Origin: Desulforhabdus sp. TSK
GTDB lineage: Bacteria > Desulfobacterota > Syntrophobacteria > Syntrophobacterales > Syntrophobacteraceae
Reading direction: 5' to 3'
Assembly: GCF_022836495.1 (NCBI RefSeq)
Contig: NZ_BQXM01000016.1
Location: 1 to 64,000, forward strand
Length of the DNA: 64,000 nucleotides
Shown piece after piece: positions 6,273 to 14,827 of this stretch. The stretch's first letter is position 1; each line of letters begins with the position of its first letter. The notes beneath the pieces were generated by a model that ran no database searches, was not told where the DNA came from, and saw only the letters and a program-made list of their open reading frames with translations. The position numbers and the translations under genes are program-made.

Positions 6273-7415
6273 ATGAAAAATTCTTCCTCAATCTGTGAAA
6301 ATCTGCGTCCTCTGCGGATCATCAATGTTGTCGGCGCCCGCCCCAACTTCATGAAAATGGCGCCCATCATCGAAGCCATGAACCGCCACCCCGAACGTAT
6401 CCAGCACCTCCTCGTTCACACAGGCCAGCACTACGACGAAAAGATGAGCCAGGCCTTCTTCAATGACCTGGGAATGCCGAAGCCCGACATCGACCTGGAA
6501 GTGGGGTCGGGATCGCATGCCGAACAGACCGCCCGGATCATGGTGGAATTCGAGAAGGTCTGCCTCAGGGAAAAGCCGGACCTGGTGATCGTGGTGGGAG
6601 ATGTCAATTCGACCATGGCCTGCACCATCACGGCCAAAAAGCTCGGGATCCGGGTGGCCCACGTGGAGGCGGGGCTCAGGAGCCGAGACATGGCCATGCC
6701 CGAAGAGATCAACCGCCTCTGCACGGACGTGCTTTGTGATTACCTCTTCACCACGGACCGCTTCGCCAACGAAAACCTGCGCCGGGAAGGGGTTCCGGAG
6801 GACAAGATCTTCTTCGTGGGCAACGTCATGATCGACACGCTGCTCAAGCACAAGGAAATGGCGGGTCGCCTCGACCTCATGGATCGCTGGGGGCTGGAGC
6901 CCTGTAAATACGCGACCTTGACCCTGCACCGCCCCTCCAACGTCGATGAGCGGGAGACTCTCGAGGGGATATTGGAAGCGCTCACGGAGATTGCCCATGG
7001 CCTGCCCATTGTTTTCCCCATCCATCCGCGGACGCGCAAGATGGTGGAGCAGTTCGGTCTCTCCTCCTATCTCAACAATGGAAACCGTGTCCAGGGCATC
7101 TGGACGACGGAGCCCCTGGGCTATCTCGAATTCCTCCATTTGAACATGAACGCCCGGATGGTGCTCACCGACAGCGGTGGGCTGCAGGAAGAGACGACGG
7201 TGTTGGGCGTGCCCTGCATCACCCTGAGGGAAAACACCGAAAGGCCCATCACCTGCGAAGAAGGCACCAATGTCATCGTGGGCAATCGGAAAGAGAACAT
7301 CCTGGCGGCAGCCCGAAAGGTGCTCCAGGGGGACATCGCCCGGGGAAGAGTCCCGGAGAAGTGGGACGGTCAAGCGGCCGAGAGGATCGTGAAAATCCTC
7401 TTGTCCCAAAAGTGA
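6273..7415 (+). CDS. wecB: UDP-N-acetylglucosamine 2-epimerase (non-hydrolysing)
   Basis: 380 residues, full length for the family. It interconverts UDP-GlcNAc and UDP-ManNAc in the cytoplasm for polysaccharide synthesis. Family landmarks: VVGARPNFMKMAPII near the N-terminus, VGDVNSTMA, HVEAGLRSRDMAMPEE, LHRPSNVDE, and DSGGLQEET with TLRENTERP at the nucleotide-binding end. The first 17 or so residues (SSICENLRPLR) are not part of the usual start; they are translated from an ATCTGTGAAAATCTGCG-type repeat that overlaps the gene. No good ribosome-binding site precedes ATG 6273 and there is no nearer in-frame start. First intact gene of the EPS locus. Confidence 0.95.
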   Translation: MKNSSSICENLRPLRIINVVGARPNFMKMAPIIEAMNRHPERIQHLLVHTGQHYDEKMSQAFFNDLGMPKPDIDLEVGSGSHAEQTARIMVEFEKVCLREKPDLVIVVGDVNSTMACTITAKKLGIRVAHVEAGLRSRDMAMPEEINRLCTDVLCDYLFTTDRFANENLRREGVPEDKIFFVGNVMIDTLLKHKEMAGRLDLMDRWGLEPCKYATLTLHRPSNVDERETLEGILEALTEIAHGLPIVFPIHPRTRKMVEQFGLSSYLNNGNRVQGIWTTEPLGYLEFLHLNMNARMVLTDSGGLQEETTVLGVPCITLRENTERPITCEEGTNVIVGNRKENILAAARKVLQGDIARGRVPEKWDGQAAERIVKILLSQK

Positions 7416-7506
7416 GGCCCCTGAGGACAGCCTGAAAAAACCTTCCCTCCCGCAGATTGCCCGGATCGTCTGCTGTACTGCGAACGGTTCAATTCTTGAC
7501 TTTCGC

Positions 7507-7576
7507 AGGAGCGCGGCTTCCAGCCGGGATTCTATGGGGAGCCCGTTATTTCTGTCGCGGCTGGAAGCCGCTCCTA
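7507..7576. repeat. REP-like hairpin with 13-bp arms
   Basis: CGGCTTCCAGCCG (7514-7526) pairs perfectly with CGGCTGGAAGCCG (7558-7570), flanked by AGGAGCG and CTCCT that extend the pairing. The GGAGCGGCTTCCAGCCG core is a widespread REP-type motif in Proteobacteria. It lies 90 bp after wecB and could also end its transcript. The gap 7416-7870 otherwise holds short CGCAGATT-type repeats and the 19-bp tandem array, and no gene. Confidence 0.75.
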
Positions 7577-7589
7577 CAGAATCATCAAT

Positions 7590-7646
7590 AAGTCAAGATC
7601 CCACCCGTAAGTCAAGATCCCACCCGTAAGTCAAGATCCCACCCGT
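7590..7646 (+). repeat. Three perfect tandem copies of a 19-bp unit
   Basis: AAGTCAAGATCCCACCCGT is repeated at 7590-7608, 7609-7627 and 7628-7646 without a mismatch. A related GAGTCAAGATCATGAC lies at the start codon of the next gene (7860-7875). The array is about 220 bp upstream of the WecA-like gene. No function is evident. Confidence 0.9.
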
Positions 7647-7870
7647 TTGGAGTATACTTCCCTCCGAAGAGTTCCTTGATCTGCGAAATCTGCGGATCCT
7701 CCCCATGCAATCCCTGCCTGACTTTCTGCCTTTGCGACGAACGGAAAACATCCCCACCCACTGGCATTACATTTGCTTGATAGCACGGGAGATTCAGTGT
7801 TGCATCGCCCCCTCCAGAGAGGTGCGGGATGCTGTGGCCTGGAACCCTTCATTGAAATCGAGTCAAGATC

Positions 7871-9460
7871 ATGACAATTCTTTTGACGATTTTTCTATTG
7901 AGCCTGCTGACTGCCCTCCTGTTGACGCCGCTGGCGGCACGATGGGGGACACGTCTGGGGTTGGTGGACAAACCGTCAGGCCGTAAAGTGCACAAAAAAC
8001 CGATCCCCCGCGTGGGAGGTGTCGCCATTTTCCTGGCGTTTTACATCCCCTTGTCGGTCCTTCTTCCACTTCGAACGGAGCTCGTGCCGCAGATTGTTCT
8101 AAAACCCTCCCTCCTGTGGCTCCTGGGGGGATCTGTGCTGGTTTTTCTCATGGGGGTCGTAGACGATGTCCGTGGTCTGCCTCCCCGGGTCAAATTCGCT
8201 CTACAGGGGGTGGCAGCCTTCATGGCATACCTCGCCGGGGTGCGTTTTTCCGTCATCGCCCTGCCCTGGGACTCCATCGTATCTCTGGGAGCCCTTTCCC
8301 TCCCCTTTTCCATTTTCTGGTTTCTCCTGGTGGTCAACGCCATCAATCTCATCGATGGATTGGACGGCCTGGCCGCCGGAGTGACCCTGTTTGCTTCCAT
8401 GACCCTCATGGCCTTGAGCCTCCTGGGTCAAAACACCCTGATGGCCGTCGGATTCGCAGGTCTTGCCGGAGCCTGCCTGGGCTTCCTCCGTTATAATTTC
8501 AACCCGGCTTCTATTTTCATGGGGGATGGAGGCAGCTATTTTCTGGGCTATATGCTGGCGTCCCTGAGCCTCCTGGGCTCCATGAAAAGCCAGGCCACCG
8601 TGGCCATCCTGATTCCCTTCATCGCTCTCGGCCTTCCCCTCATGGACACCCTGTTGGCTCCCATCCGCAGATTCTTTCTCGGGCAGCCCCTGTTCCAGCC
8701 TGACCGGAGCCACATCCATCACAGGCTCCTGCAGATGGGCTTTTCCCACCGCAAAGCCGTGCTGGTGATGTATTCCGCCACAATTTTCTTCGGACTGACT
8801 GCGCTCCTGGTGGTCAACATGCGAGATGAGCGGGCGGGCCTGATCCTCGTGACTCTTGCCGTCTGCCTCATCTTCGGCATCCGCAAGCTCGGCTACCTTG
8901 AATATCTGGCCGTGGACAAGATGATCGGTTACTTTCAGGATGTTACGGACGAAATGGGTCTGAACCGGGACCGCAGGACCTTCCTGAGCCTTCAAATTGC
9001 CATCGGTGAAGCGCATGATCCGCAGGAGCTCTGGGATCGTATCGTGGACGCGCTGATCCCCCTCCGCATCGATCGGGCCGAACTGCATTTCAACGACCAG
9101 TGCTTCGGGACTTCCCCCTTGAAAAAAGACTACTTCTGGAGTCCGGTGGAGCTCCCTTCGGATCGAAGCACCTGCGGGCACAGCCTCATGGCCATGGAAT
9201 TGCCCCTGGTGGACCAGTCCAAATCCTTCGGCACCCTCTCTCTGAAAAAGGACCTCATCGCGGACCCCATCAGCCATTACACCCTGCGACGGATCGAGCA
9301 CCTTCGACGCAGTGTTGTCAGTAAACTGATCGCCCTGGAAGACGAGATAAGCGTCAAAGAGGTGACTCAGCGCAGTCAAAAAGTATTACAAAACCTCAGT
9401 ACAAAACCCGTCGGCATGAACTCATTCATTCCTCCCGCCATGGGCCCCAAGGTCCCCTGA
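7871..9460 (+). CDS. WecA-like undecaprenyl-phosphate sugar-1-phosphate transferase with C-terminal extension
   Basis: 529 residues. The first about 340 are the polytopic WecA/TagO/MraY core, with RKVHKKPIPRVGG, the Mg-binding VVDDVRGLPP, NLIDGLDGLAAG, GDGGSYFLGY and RSHIHHRLLQMG motifs. It should transfer a HexNAc- or hexose-1-phosphate from a UDP-sugar to undecaprenyl phosphate at the inner membrane and so start the EPS repeat unit. About 190 hydrophilic residues follow (from MIGYFQDVTDEMGLNRD), absent from E. coli WecA (about 367 residues); similar extensions occur in EPS-locus homologues, but their job is not known to me. Lies between wecB and the O-antigen ligase-like gene. Confidence 0.9.
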   Translation: MTILLTIFLLSLLTALLLTPLAARWGTRLGLVDKPSGRKVHKKPIPRVGGVAIFLAFYIPLSVLLPLRTELVPQIVLKPSLLWLLGGSVLVFLMGVVDDVRGLPPRVKFALQGVAAFMAYLAGVRFSVIALPWDSIVSLGALSLPFSIFWFLLVVNAINLIDGLDGLAAGVTLFASMTLMALSLLGQNTLMAVGFAGLAGACLGFLRYNFNPASIFMGDGGSYFLGYMLASLSLLGSMKSQATVAILIPFIALGLPLMDTLLAPIRRFFLGQPLFQPDRSHIHHRLLQMGFSHRKAVLVMYSATIFFGLTALLVVNMRDERAGLILVTLAVCLIFGIRKLGYLEYLAVDKMIGYFQDVTDEMGLNRDRRTFLSLQIAIGEAHDPQELWDRIVDALIPLRIDRAELHFNDQCFGTSPLKKDYFWSPVELPSDRSTCGHSLMAMELPLVDQSKSFGTLSLKKDLIADPISHYTLRRIEHLRRSVVSKLIALEDEISVKEVTQRSQKVLQNLSTKPVGMNSFIPPAMGPKVP

Positions 9461-9521
9461 CGTCCCATGCGCCTCGGGAAACGCTTTATGCCGCGGGCGG
9501 TTTAGATCCGGAGTCCCTTTC

Positions 9522-10994
9522 ATGACAGAATCAGGTGTGGGGGTTTCCCTTCGTTGGAATCACTGGCTTCTGGGAATGCCCATGGTCTTGCTGCCGCTTC
9601 TCCTGGGAGGAGCACGCCCCTGGATCTGGAGCCCAGTGGTTGCTCTCTTCCTCCTGGGATGCCTCGTGCCAACCTGGAAGGATCACTCGTTCAGTCTTTC
9701 CCGTGTCTTTGAAAACAGGTGGAGCCTCGTCCTCGCCCTCCTTTTTCTCTATCCCTTCCTGCAATGGGTGCCTCTGCCGATTCACTGGGTAGACTGGCTC
9801 AATCCCGAACGCGCGGAGTGGCTGCAGCGCTCCCGCATCGTGGCTCGGACGGCAAGTGGAACGGCTTCCATCACCTACATGCCCCTCACCACGCTCGTTT
9901 CATGGTTCTGGTGGATCTTCCTGGCAGTTTACGCTCTACTCCTCCGCAGAGTAATACAGGCGCAAGACCGCCTTGAATGGCTGTTTCACATCCTCTATGG
10001 CGTCGCAGCCTTCGAAGCGTTCTACGGGCTGCTCCAGGTCCTCATTCCCACCCTGGGTGTACTCTGGGAAGCCGCCGGCACGGGGCACGCACGGGGGACC
10101 TTCGTCAACCGGAACCATTACGCCAATTTCCTGGGAATGATCTGGCCTCTTCTCCTGGCCCACCTCTTGGCCCTGAAGCCAGCGAGCATCCAGCACCGGA
10201 ACAGGTCCTACCAGGAGAAGGAACGCAGCAATCAAACGACGCAGCAGCAAGCATTCCTTGCAATTCTCATCGGACTGGTCCTCCTCGCCCTCTTCTTTTC
10301 GGCTTCTCGCGGAGGAATCATCAGCTCCCTCGTGGCCCTCACCGTCTTCATCACCTTTTCAGGCAGGAACAGGGGCAGCACCACCTTTTTTCTGGCAGCC
10401 TGCTGGCTGGTGATGCTGGCCTACGGCAGCATCATCGGTTTTGACGAAATCCTGGCGCGTTTTGACATCATGGAAAAATCCGCCCCGGGACGCTTCAAAA
10501 TCTGGGAAGACACCCGGCGGTTGATCGGCGACCACCTGTGGACGGGAACGGGACTCGGGACCTACGAAACGGTGATTCGCCTCTACCAGTCGCACCTTAC
10601 GGATCAATTCCAGATCGGCCATGCCCATAACGATTACCTGGAGCTCGCGGCTGAGCTGGGAATACCGGCAGCCTGGGGCATCATTCTCCTGGTGTGGGCC
10701 TACTGGTGGAAAACCGCTTACAACCTGATGAGACAACAGAAGGGTTGGGGCTCGTTCGGCTCGAAAGCCGCCACTCCTCATGAAGATTCAACAGGGCGCC
10801 GTCGAGTCTCTACAGGTCTGTTCGACGAAGATCGTCTGCTGCGGGTGGGGGCACTGGCAGGGAGCGCGGCCTTCCTCTGCCACAGCTGGGTAGAGTTCAA
10901 CTGGCAAATGCCGGCCAATCAAATGATTTTCATCATGTTATTGGTAGTAATGAAGGAGAAGCAGGAGCTCACCGCAGGGCGTACTTGGCTATGA
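9522..10994 (+). CDS. O-antigen ligase/polymerase-like membrane protein (Wzy_C)
   Basis: 490 residues with about a dozen hydrophobic segments. The large periplasmic loop contains the family signature HAHNDYLELAAELGIPAAWG and, before it, RGTFVNRNHYANFLG and FSASRGGIISS, all typical of the O-antigen ligase/Wzy superfamily in EPS loci. It should polymerise or ligate undecaprenyl-linked glycan units on the periplasmic side. Sequence alone does not separate polymerase from ligase. Follows the WecA-like gene by 61 bp. Its 3' end overlaps, tail to tail, the PilZ gene on the other strand by 26 bp. Confidence 0.88.
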   Translation: MTESGVGVSLRWNHWLLGMPMVLLPLLLGGARPWIWSPVVALFLLGCLVPTWKDHSFSLSRVFENRWSLVLALLFLYPFLQWVPLPIHWVDWLNPERAEWLQRSRIVARTASGTASITYMPLTTLVSWFWWIFLAVYALLLRRVIQAQDRLEWLFHILYGVAAFEAFYGLLQVLIPTLGVLWEAAGTGHARGTFVNRNHYANFLGMIWPLLLAHLLALKPASIQHRNRSYQEKERSNQTTQQQAFLAILIGLVLLALFFSASRGGIISSLVALTVFITFSGRNRGSTTFFLAACWLVMLAYGSIIGFDEILARFDIMEKSAPGRFKIWEDTRRLIGDHLWTGTGLGTYETVIRLYQSHLTDQFQIGHAHNDYLELAAELGIPAAWGIILLVWAYWWKTAYNLMRQQKGWGSFGSKAATPHEDSTGRRRVSTGLFDEDRLLRVGALAGSAAFLCHSWVEFNWQMPANQMIFIMLLVVMKEKQELTAGRTWL

Positions 10995-11367
10995 ATTTTG
11001 CCAGGAGAGACCGCTGGTGCTGAGAAAGCTCCAGAAATTGGACACCGCAGCGTCGCATGTCCGGAACGGACAGGAGGATTTTTTTCTCCACCTCGATGTC
11101 GTAGATGATGCGGCAAGGCACGTTGTCCAGTCTCAGCTCATCATCACGATATCCGAAAAGCTGCAGTTCCTTCACTCCCTGCGTCCGGACATCCTGGGCG
11201 ATGTAACGGAAGGAAATCCCTCGCTCGTTGATGTCAATGACCTGCCCCAGGTGCGTGACAGCCGGCAGGTCCGGTGAAATAAAAGAAACAAGAGCTTTTT
11301 CATCTCCCCAGAATCTTTTTTGCTTCCTTTGGGAAAACAGATTCAAGTATTTGAAAAGCCATCGCAT
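10969..11367 (-). CDS. PilZ-domain protein
   Basis: 132 residues from ATG 11367, preceded by GGAGAGGTAGGA; an upstream in-frame ATG adds nine residues that lack support. The pattern FWGDEKALVSFISPDLP, GQVIDINERGISFRY and CGVQFLELSQHQRSLLAKFI follows the PilZ beta-barrel with its DxSxxG-like element (INERGIS), although the RxxxR half of the c-di-GMP site is not obvious. A role in c-di-GMP control of the neighbouring EPS machinery is plausible but c-di-GMP binding may be degenerate. Convergent with, and slightly overlapping, the ligase-like gene. Confidence 0.78.
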   Translation of the reverse strand: MRWLFKYLNLFSQRKQKRFWGDEKALVSFISPDLPAVTHLGQVIDINERGISFRYIAQDVRTQGVKELQLFGYRDDELRLDNVPCRIIYDIEVEKKILLSVPDMRRCGVQFLELSQHQRSLLAKFIAKYALR

Positions 11368-11414
11368 TCCTACCTCTCCGTATTTTCGCTGCACTTGGGT
11401 TCAAATTCCCACGC

Positions 11415-11514
11415 TGTTGACTTGACGTCACCCCCGTAAAAACCGGGGTCCATAAAGTCTTTATTTTCCTCATTCCGGCATTCGCCGGAATGAGGAAAAT
11501 TGGGCAAGTCAACA
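11415..11514. repeat. About 100-bp double-hairpin repeat with inverted ends (copy R1)
   Basis: Bounded by TGTTGACTTG (11415-11424) and its inverse CAAGTCAACA (11505-11514). Inside are two hairpins: CCCCGTAAAAACCGGGG, then CATTCCGGCATTCGCCGGAATG. Three relatives lie at 34164, 38279 and 46720. The remaining DNA to 11787 contains no gene I recognise. Confidence 0.85.
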
Positions 11515-11787
11515 ACATTATGGGCCACCCCCACCCGACACGATCCGCCCCGTATCTTTCGACCCACCGGATTAAAATCTTTAGCCTTTTTGAAATACCC
11601 GCGGATCCCGGCGCAAGGCTCTGAAGGCATGTTTTCCGATAATAGCCTAAACACCAAAAGTTTTCAAACTGTTGCCTTCAGAGCCATCGTGGAATCCATC
11701 ATCTGGGGGAGCGATTTGAAATTTGAGGTGAAGGGAAAGGTGCTCTGAGTAAAGCGTGTCGCCAGTGTGTAACAGAGGGCAGGCGAT

Positions 11788-13557
11788 TCAATGGAAGGAA
11801 TAGTCGAGTCGCTTCACTTTGAGGTCGTGGCCGCGCCGGGCCAATATCATCTGCATTTCTCCCGTGGCATCCATGGGGGATTCGCCCGCCAGTTTCACCG
11901 CGAGACGAAAATCGGCGTCAATTTTGATGTGCTCCTTATGGACACTCCACCCAGACAGCTTAATGCTGTAATCGATGTGCTCGGCCTTCTGAAAATTTTC
12001 CACATAGAGGGTGCGCAGGTTTTTCAACGGCTCGCCGTTTTCCGTGGCCTCGGGGTCGAAAAGATTAAAAAAAGTCTTTGTATTTCGACTCTTGTAGGCT
12101 TTTACATAGAGCTTCAGAAAACCCTCCAGCGTACGGTTCATCTCCTCCACCGATAAAATCGCCGAGGCATCGGACTCCTCCTTGCCGGCACTCGCCGGCT
12201 GAACCTCCCTGGATTTTTCAGCGTGGGGATCGACGGCAGATTCCATGCGCTTCACGGCCTGTCCTTCGGACGCCCTCTTCGGGACGCCTCCCGAAGATCT
12301 TTCCACAGGGGGAATCACGGCACTTCGAGAAGGCTCCGTGGGAGGCTTTTCGGCGATGCCGGCCTTCGTCCTCCCGCTTCCCATGGTTGCCTCTTTCCCC
12401 CCGGCAGGCTCTTCTTTCACGGGTTTCTCACTTTCCGGATGGGATGCAAGAGCTCTCTCGACTTTGAGAGGAGGCACCCCCGGAGTCGGAGGCGTCGCCT
12501 CTTTTTCAGGCGCTTTGGAAGTTCCCGTGCTCTCAGGGGAAGACCGTTCCAGCGCAGGCAGGCCCACCCCATGGCCGGCGCTGCGATCGGGATGGTCCGC
12601 CACCTGCGGGATGCCAGGCGTGTCGGGATGGTTTTGGGCGACCACGACGGACGGAGTGCTGCCGGTGGGTACTTCGGGAGCCCGCTGCGGTTTCACACGG
12701 GGACCGAGTCGGCTCCCCACCTCCTGCAGGCAGTTGAAGAGGGGCATGGGCAGCGGCGAGGATTCGAGGTTTTTTTTTGTCCATACACTCTTCATTTTCA
12801 GGTGCTCCCACGGGATGAATTTTTCCTGCCCCGCAGGGTCAAGGGTGAGAGGAGGATACGCCATGCCGCCGACGGACACACGATTGTCGCTTCTTCCATG
12901 GTAGTACCGTGAGGTTTGCCAGGTTTGAAAGTCCACCAGGAAGGACAGGAAAACGAGGAAGAGGACAAAGAGAGCGATGGGCCAGGCACGGTGGAGCTTG
13001 TTCCATTGCCACTGCGGGGCTTTGGCCTCCTGCTCCGCGACGGGAAGCGGTTCTATCCAGGTGGGAGCAACAAGGCTGTCATCATATTTTTGCTTGGTTT
13101 CAACATTGGATAGAATTCGATAAGCTCGGTGCAGCTTTCTGAATCGCTCTCCTGCTTCGGGGTCCCGGGGGTTCCTGTCCGGGTGGCACGCGAAACTGAG
13201 ACGCCTGAAAGCAGCCTTGATCTCCAAAATGCCCGCCCCGTTGTCGAGCCCCAAAATCCCATAATAATCCTCCTGAGGCTGGGGCGCTGACAGATTCAAG
13301 GCATGAGCCACTTTTCCGAGGCGCTCCTGAAAGATTTCAAGGGGCAGAAGACTCGCGTCGCACAACTGCCGAACCTGATGGTCGAGGAAAGCTCCCCCGC
13401 CCGTTCCCTCGGCATAGAAATCCCGTGTTGTTTTCAGGAGATCCGCATCGGCAGCCACACGAGCAATGAGCAGGTGCAGGTTCTTCTCGGCGGCAACCAG
13501 CTTGATGAGATTCCGCAAAGACTTACTCTGCATAGTCCGCTTGAAGCACCCTGTCAT
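11788..13557 (-). CDS. Membrane-anchored J-domain protein with NTF2/SnoaL-like C-terminus
   Basis: 589 residues. Residues 1-90 are helical; a J domain follows (DYYGILGLDNG about 97, catalytic HPD at 125-127, KQKYDD about 158). One hydrophobic segment (about 192-210, ALFVLFLVFLSFLV) is followed by a long Pro/Ser/Glu-rich linker (about 280-470) and a C-terminal SnoaL/NTF2-like domain beginning LKLYVKAYKSRNTKTFFNLF. The J domain should stimulate a cytoplasmic Hsp70, while the linker and NTF2 fold would be periplasmic. It follows the TPR gene by about 70 bp in the EPS locus. The start is uncertain: ATG 13557 or ATG 13533, neither with a strong ribosome-binding site. The exact substrate is unknown. 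Confidence 0.75.
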   Translation of the reverse strand: MTGCFKRTMQSKSLRNLIKLVAAEKNLHLLIARVAADADLLKTTRDFYAEGTGGGAFLDHQVRQLCDASLLPLEIFQERLGKVAHALNLSAPQPQEDYYGILGLDNGAGILEIKAAFRRLSFACHPDRNPRDPEAGERFRKLHRAYRILSNVETKQKYDDSLVAPTWIEPLPVAEQEAKAPQWQWNKLHRAWPIALFVLFLVFLSFLVDFQTWQTSRYYHGRSDNRVSVGGMAYPPLTLDPAGQEKFIPWEHLKMKSVWTKKNLESSPLPMPLFNCLQEVGSRLGPRVKPQRAPEVPTGSTPSVVVAQNHPDTPGIPQVADHPDRSAGHGVGLPALERSSPESTGTSKAPEKEATPPTPGVPPLKVERALASHPESEKPVKEEPAGGKEATMGSGRTKAGIAEKPPTEPSRSAVIPPVERSSGGVPKRASEGQAVKRMESAVDPHAEKSREVQPASAGKEESDASAILSVEEMNRTLEGFLKLYVKAYKSRNTKTFFNLFDPEATENGEPLKNLRTLYVENFQKAEHIDYSIKLSGWSVHKEHIKIDADFRLAVKLAGESPMDATGEMQMILARRGHDLKVKRLDYSFH

Positions 13558-13629
13558 GAAGCTGAGAAATCATCCGGCTTTTCTCCCTCGCCCAATGCGA
13601 AGCACCATTCCGTGAGAAGGTCAGCCCCC

Positions 13630-14823
13630 TCATTCCATCACGACCGCGTCGAGCCAGTAGTCCCCCGCCAGCTTGCTGTCAAATTTCAGACTTTCCTTCC
13701 GTACAACCTGGAGAAGCACCGCCTCACAGCCCTGAGGAACGGGGACTTCCAGCTCGCTCCTGCGCCAGGGCATTGTGCCCAGCACCGGCTCGCTCTGGAC
13801 ATTCAGGCCGCTGCATCCATACCCGCTCACCTGCAGGAAGATGCCCTGATCCGTCGTGAGGTTTCGGCTTTTCTCGGCAAACCTCAAGCGATAGGTTTGC
13901 CCCGCCTCGACGGGAACGATTTGCGACAAGTGGCGGAAGGCTATGTTTTGAGTGCCGCGAAAATGCAGGTGTAAACAGGAGCTTCCAGAATAAGGGGCTT
14001 CCATGGATCGTTCCACCACCGCCTCGGGACAGGCGCTCCGACGCCATCCGAAAGCGGTATTGAGAGGCTCCCCCTGGAATTCTCCGTCGTGTATTGCCGT
14101 GCGGTCCTGCCCGAAACAGCTTTTCCAGACCCTCTTCGCCATGACGAGTTTTTTGTGTCCCAGTAAAAATTGACAGAACTGGAGCTTGAGCTTCGAATCC
14201 ACGGCATCGGAGTCTTTTTCCATGGTTTGCCACAGGGAGAGGGCCACATCGACTTCATTGGCCCGCATGAGCTGCCTCAGAAATACGGGATAGCTTTCTT
14301 TCTCCAGGTGGGGAAGCACGGAAGCATAGTCGCCATAGAACTGCCGGGACAGATAGGAAGCCTCTTCCAAGCGGTGCGGCAGGCGGTTGAAGACAAAATT
14401 CATACAGGATGCGAAGCGCTCTTCATCGTGCATGTCGTTGGCCAGAAGGAATTCCTGCCATTTCCAGGTACTCACCCGGGAAAGCAATGGGGACAGGAGG
14501 TCCAGGACTTCCCGCGCTTCCCGCTCATTCCCACGCTCCGCTTCACTCCTGGCCAGATCAAACCAGGCATCCACCTGCAGAGGCAGGATGGAAACAGCCT
14601 TCCTGTAGCATTCTCCCGCACGGCGGCTGTCCAGATCCTCATAGTAGGCCGCATGCCCCCTCAAAACCCAGCTTTCAGGAAAGAAGTCAGCAAGGATGCA
14701 CGATTTCTGAAACGCCAAATCCATGACATCAATTCTGTGGCTGCAAATGCCGTAGCCCAACAGGCTGGAGGCAACCCCCAGCAGCACCATGCTCAGTGCT
14801 GTTCTGCCCAGAATTCCCCGCAT
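13630..14823 (-). CDS. EPS-locus TPR-like protein with C-terminal carbohydrate-binding-like domain
   Basis: About 397 residues from ATG 14823, seven bases beyond the stop of the kinase gene; the frame is open back to 14928 and starts at 14862 would overlap the kinase gene. A signal-anchor helix (TALSMVLLGVASSLLGYGI) leads into TPR-like helical pairs (ESWVLRGHAAYYEDLDSR, GECYRKAVSILPLQVDAWF). The C-terminus (GEPLNTAFGWR, SCLHLHFRGTQNIAFRHLSQ, VPVEAGQTYRLRF) resembles CBM4/9-type jelly rolls. Proteins of this layout accompany O-antigen ligase-like genes in EPS clusters, where a periplasmic scaffold role is likely but unproven. Probably co-transcribed with the kinase gene. Confidence 0.72.
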   Translation of the reverse strand: MRGILGRTALSMVLLGVASSLLGYGICSHRIDVMDLAFQKSCILADFFPESWVLRGHAAYYEDLDSRRAGECYRKAVSILPLQVDAWFDLARSEAERGNEREAREVLDLLSPLLSRVSTWKWQEFLLANDMHDEERFASCMNFVFNRLPHRLEEASYLSRQFYGDYASVLPHLEKESYPVFLRQLMRANEVDVALSLWQTMEKDSDAVDSKLKLQFCQFLLGHKKLVMAKRVWKSCFGQDRTAIHDGEFQGEPLNTAFGWRRSACPEAVVERSMEAPYSGSSCLHLHFRGTQNIAFRHLSQIVPVEAGQTYRLRFAEKSRNLTTDQGIFLQVSGYGCSGLNVQSEPVLGTMPWRRSELEVPVPQGCEAVLLQVVRKESLKFDSKLAGDYWLDAVVME

Positions 14824-14827
14824 GGCT

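Noticed and set aside
7590-7646. Three direct repeats as a small CRISPR array
   Set aside because: The 19-bp units are directly adjacent with no spacers, and no cas genes are present.
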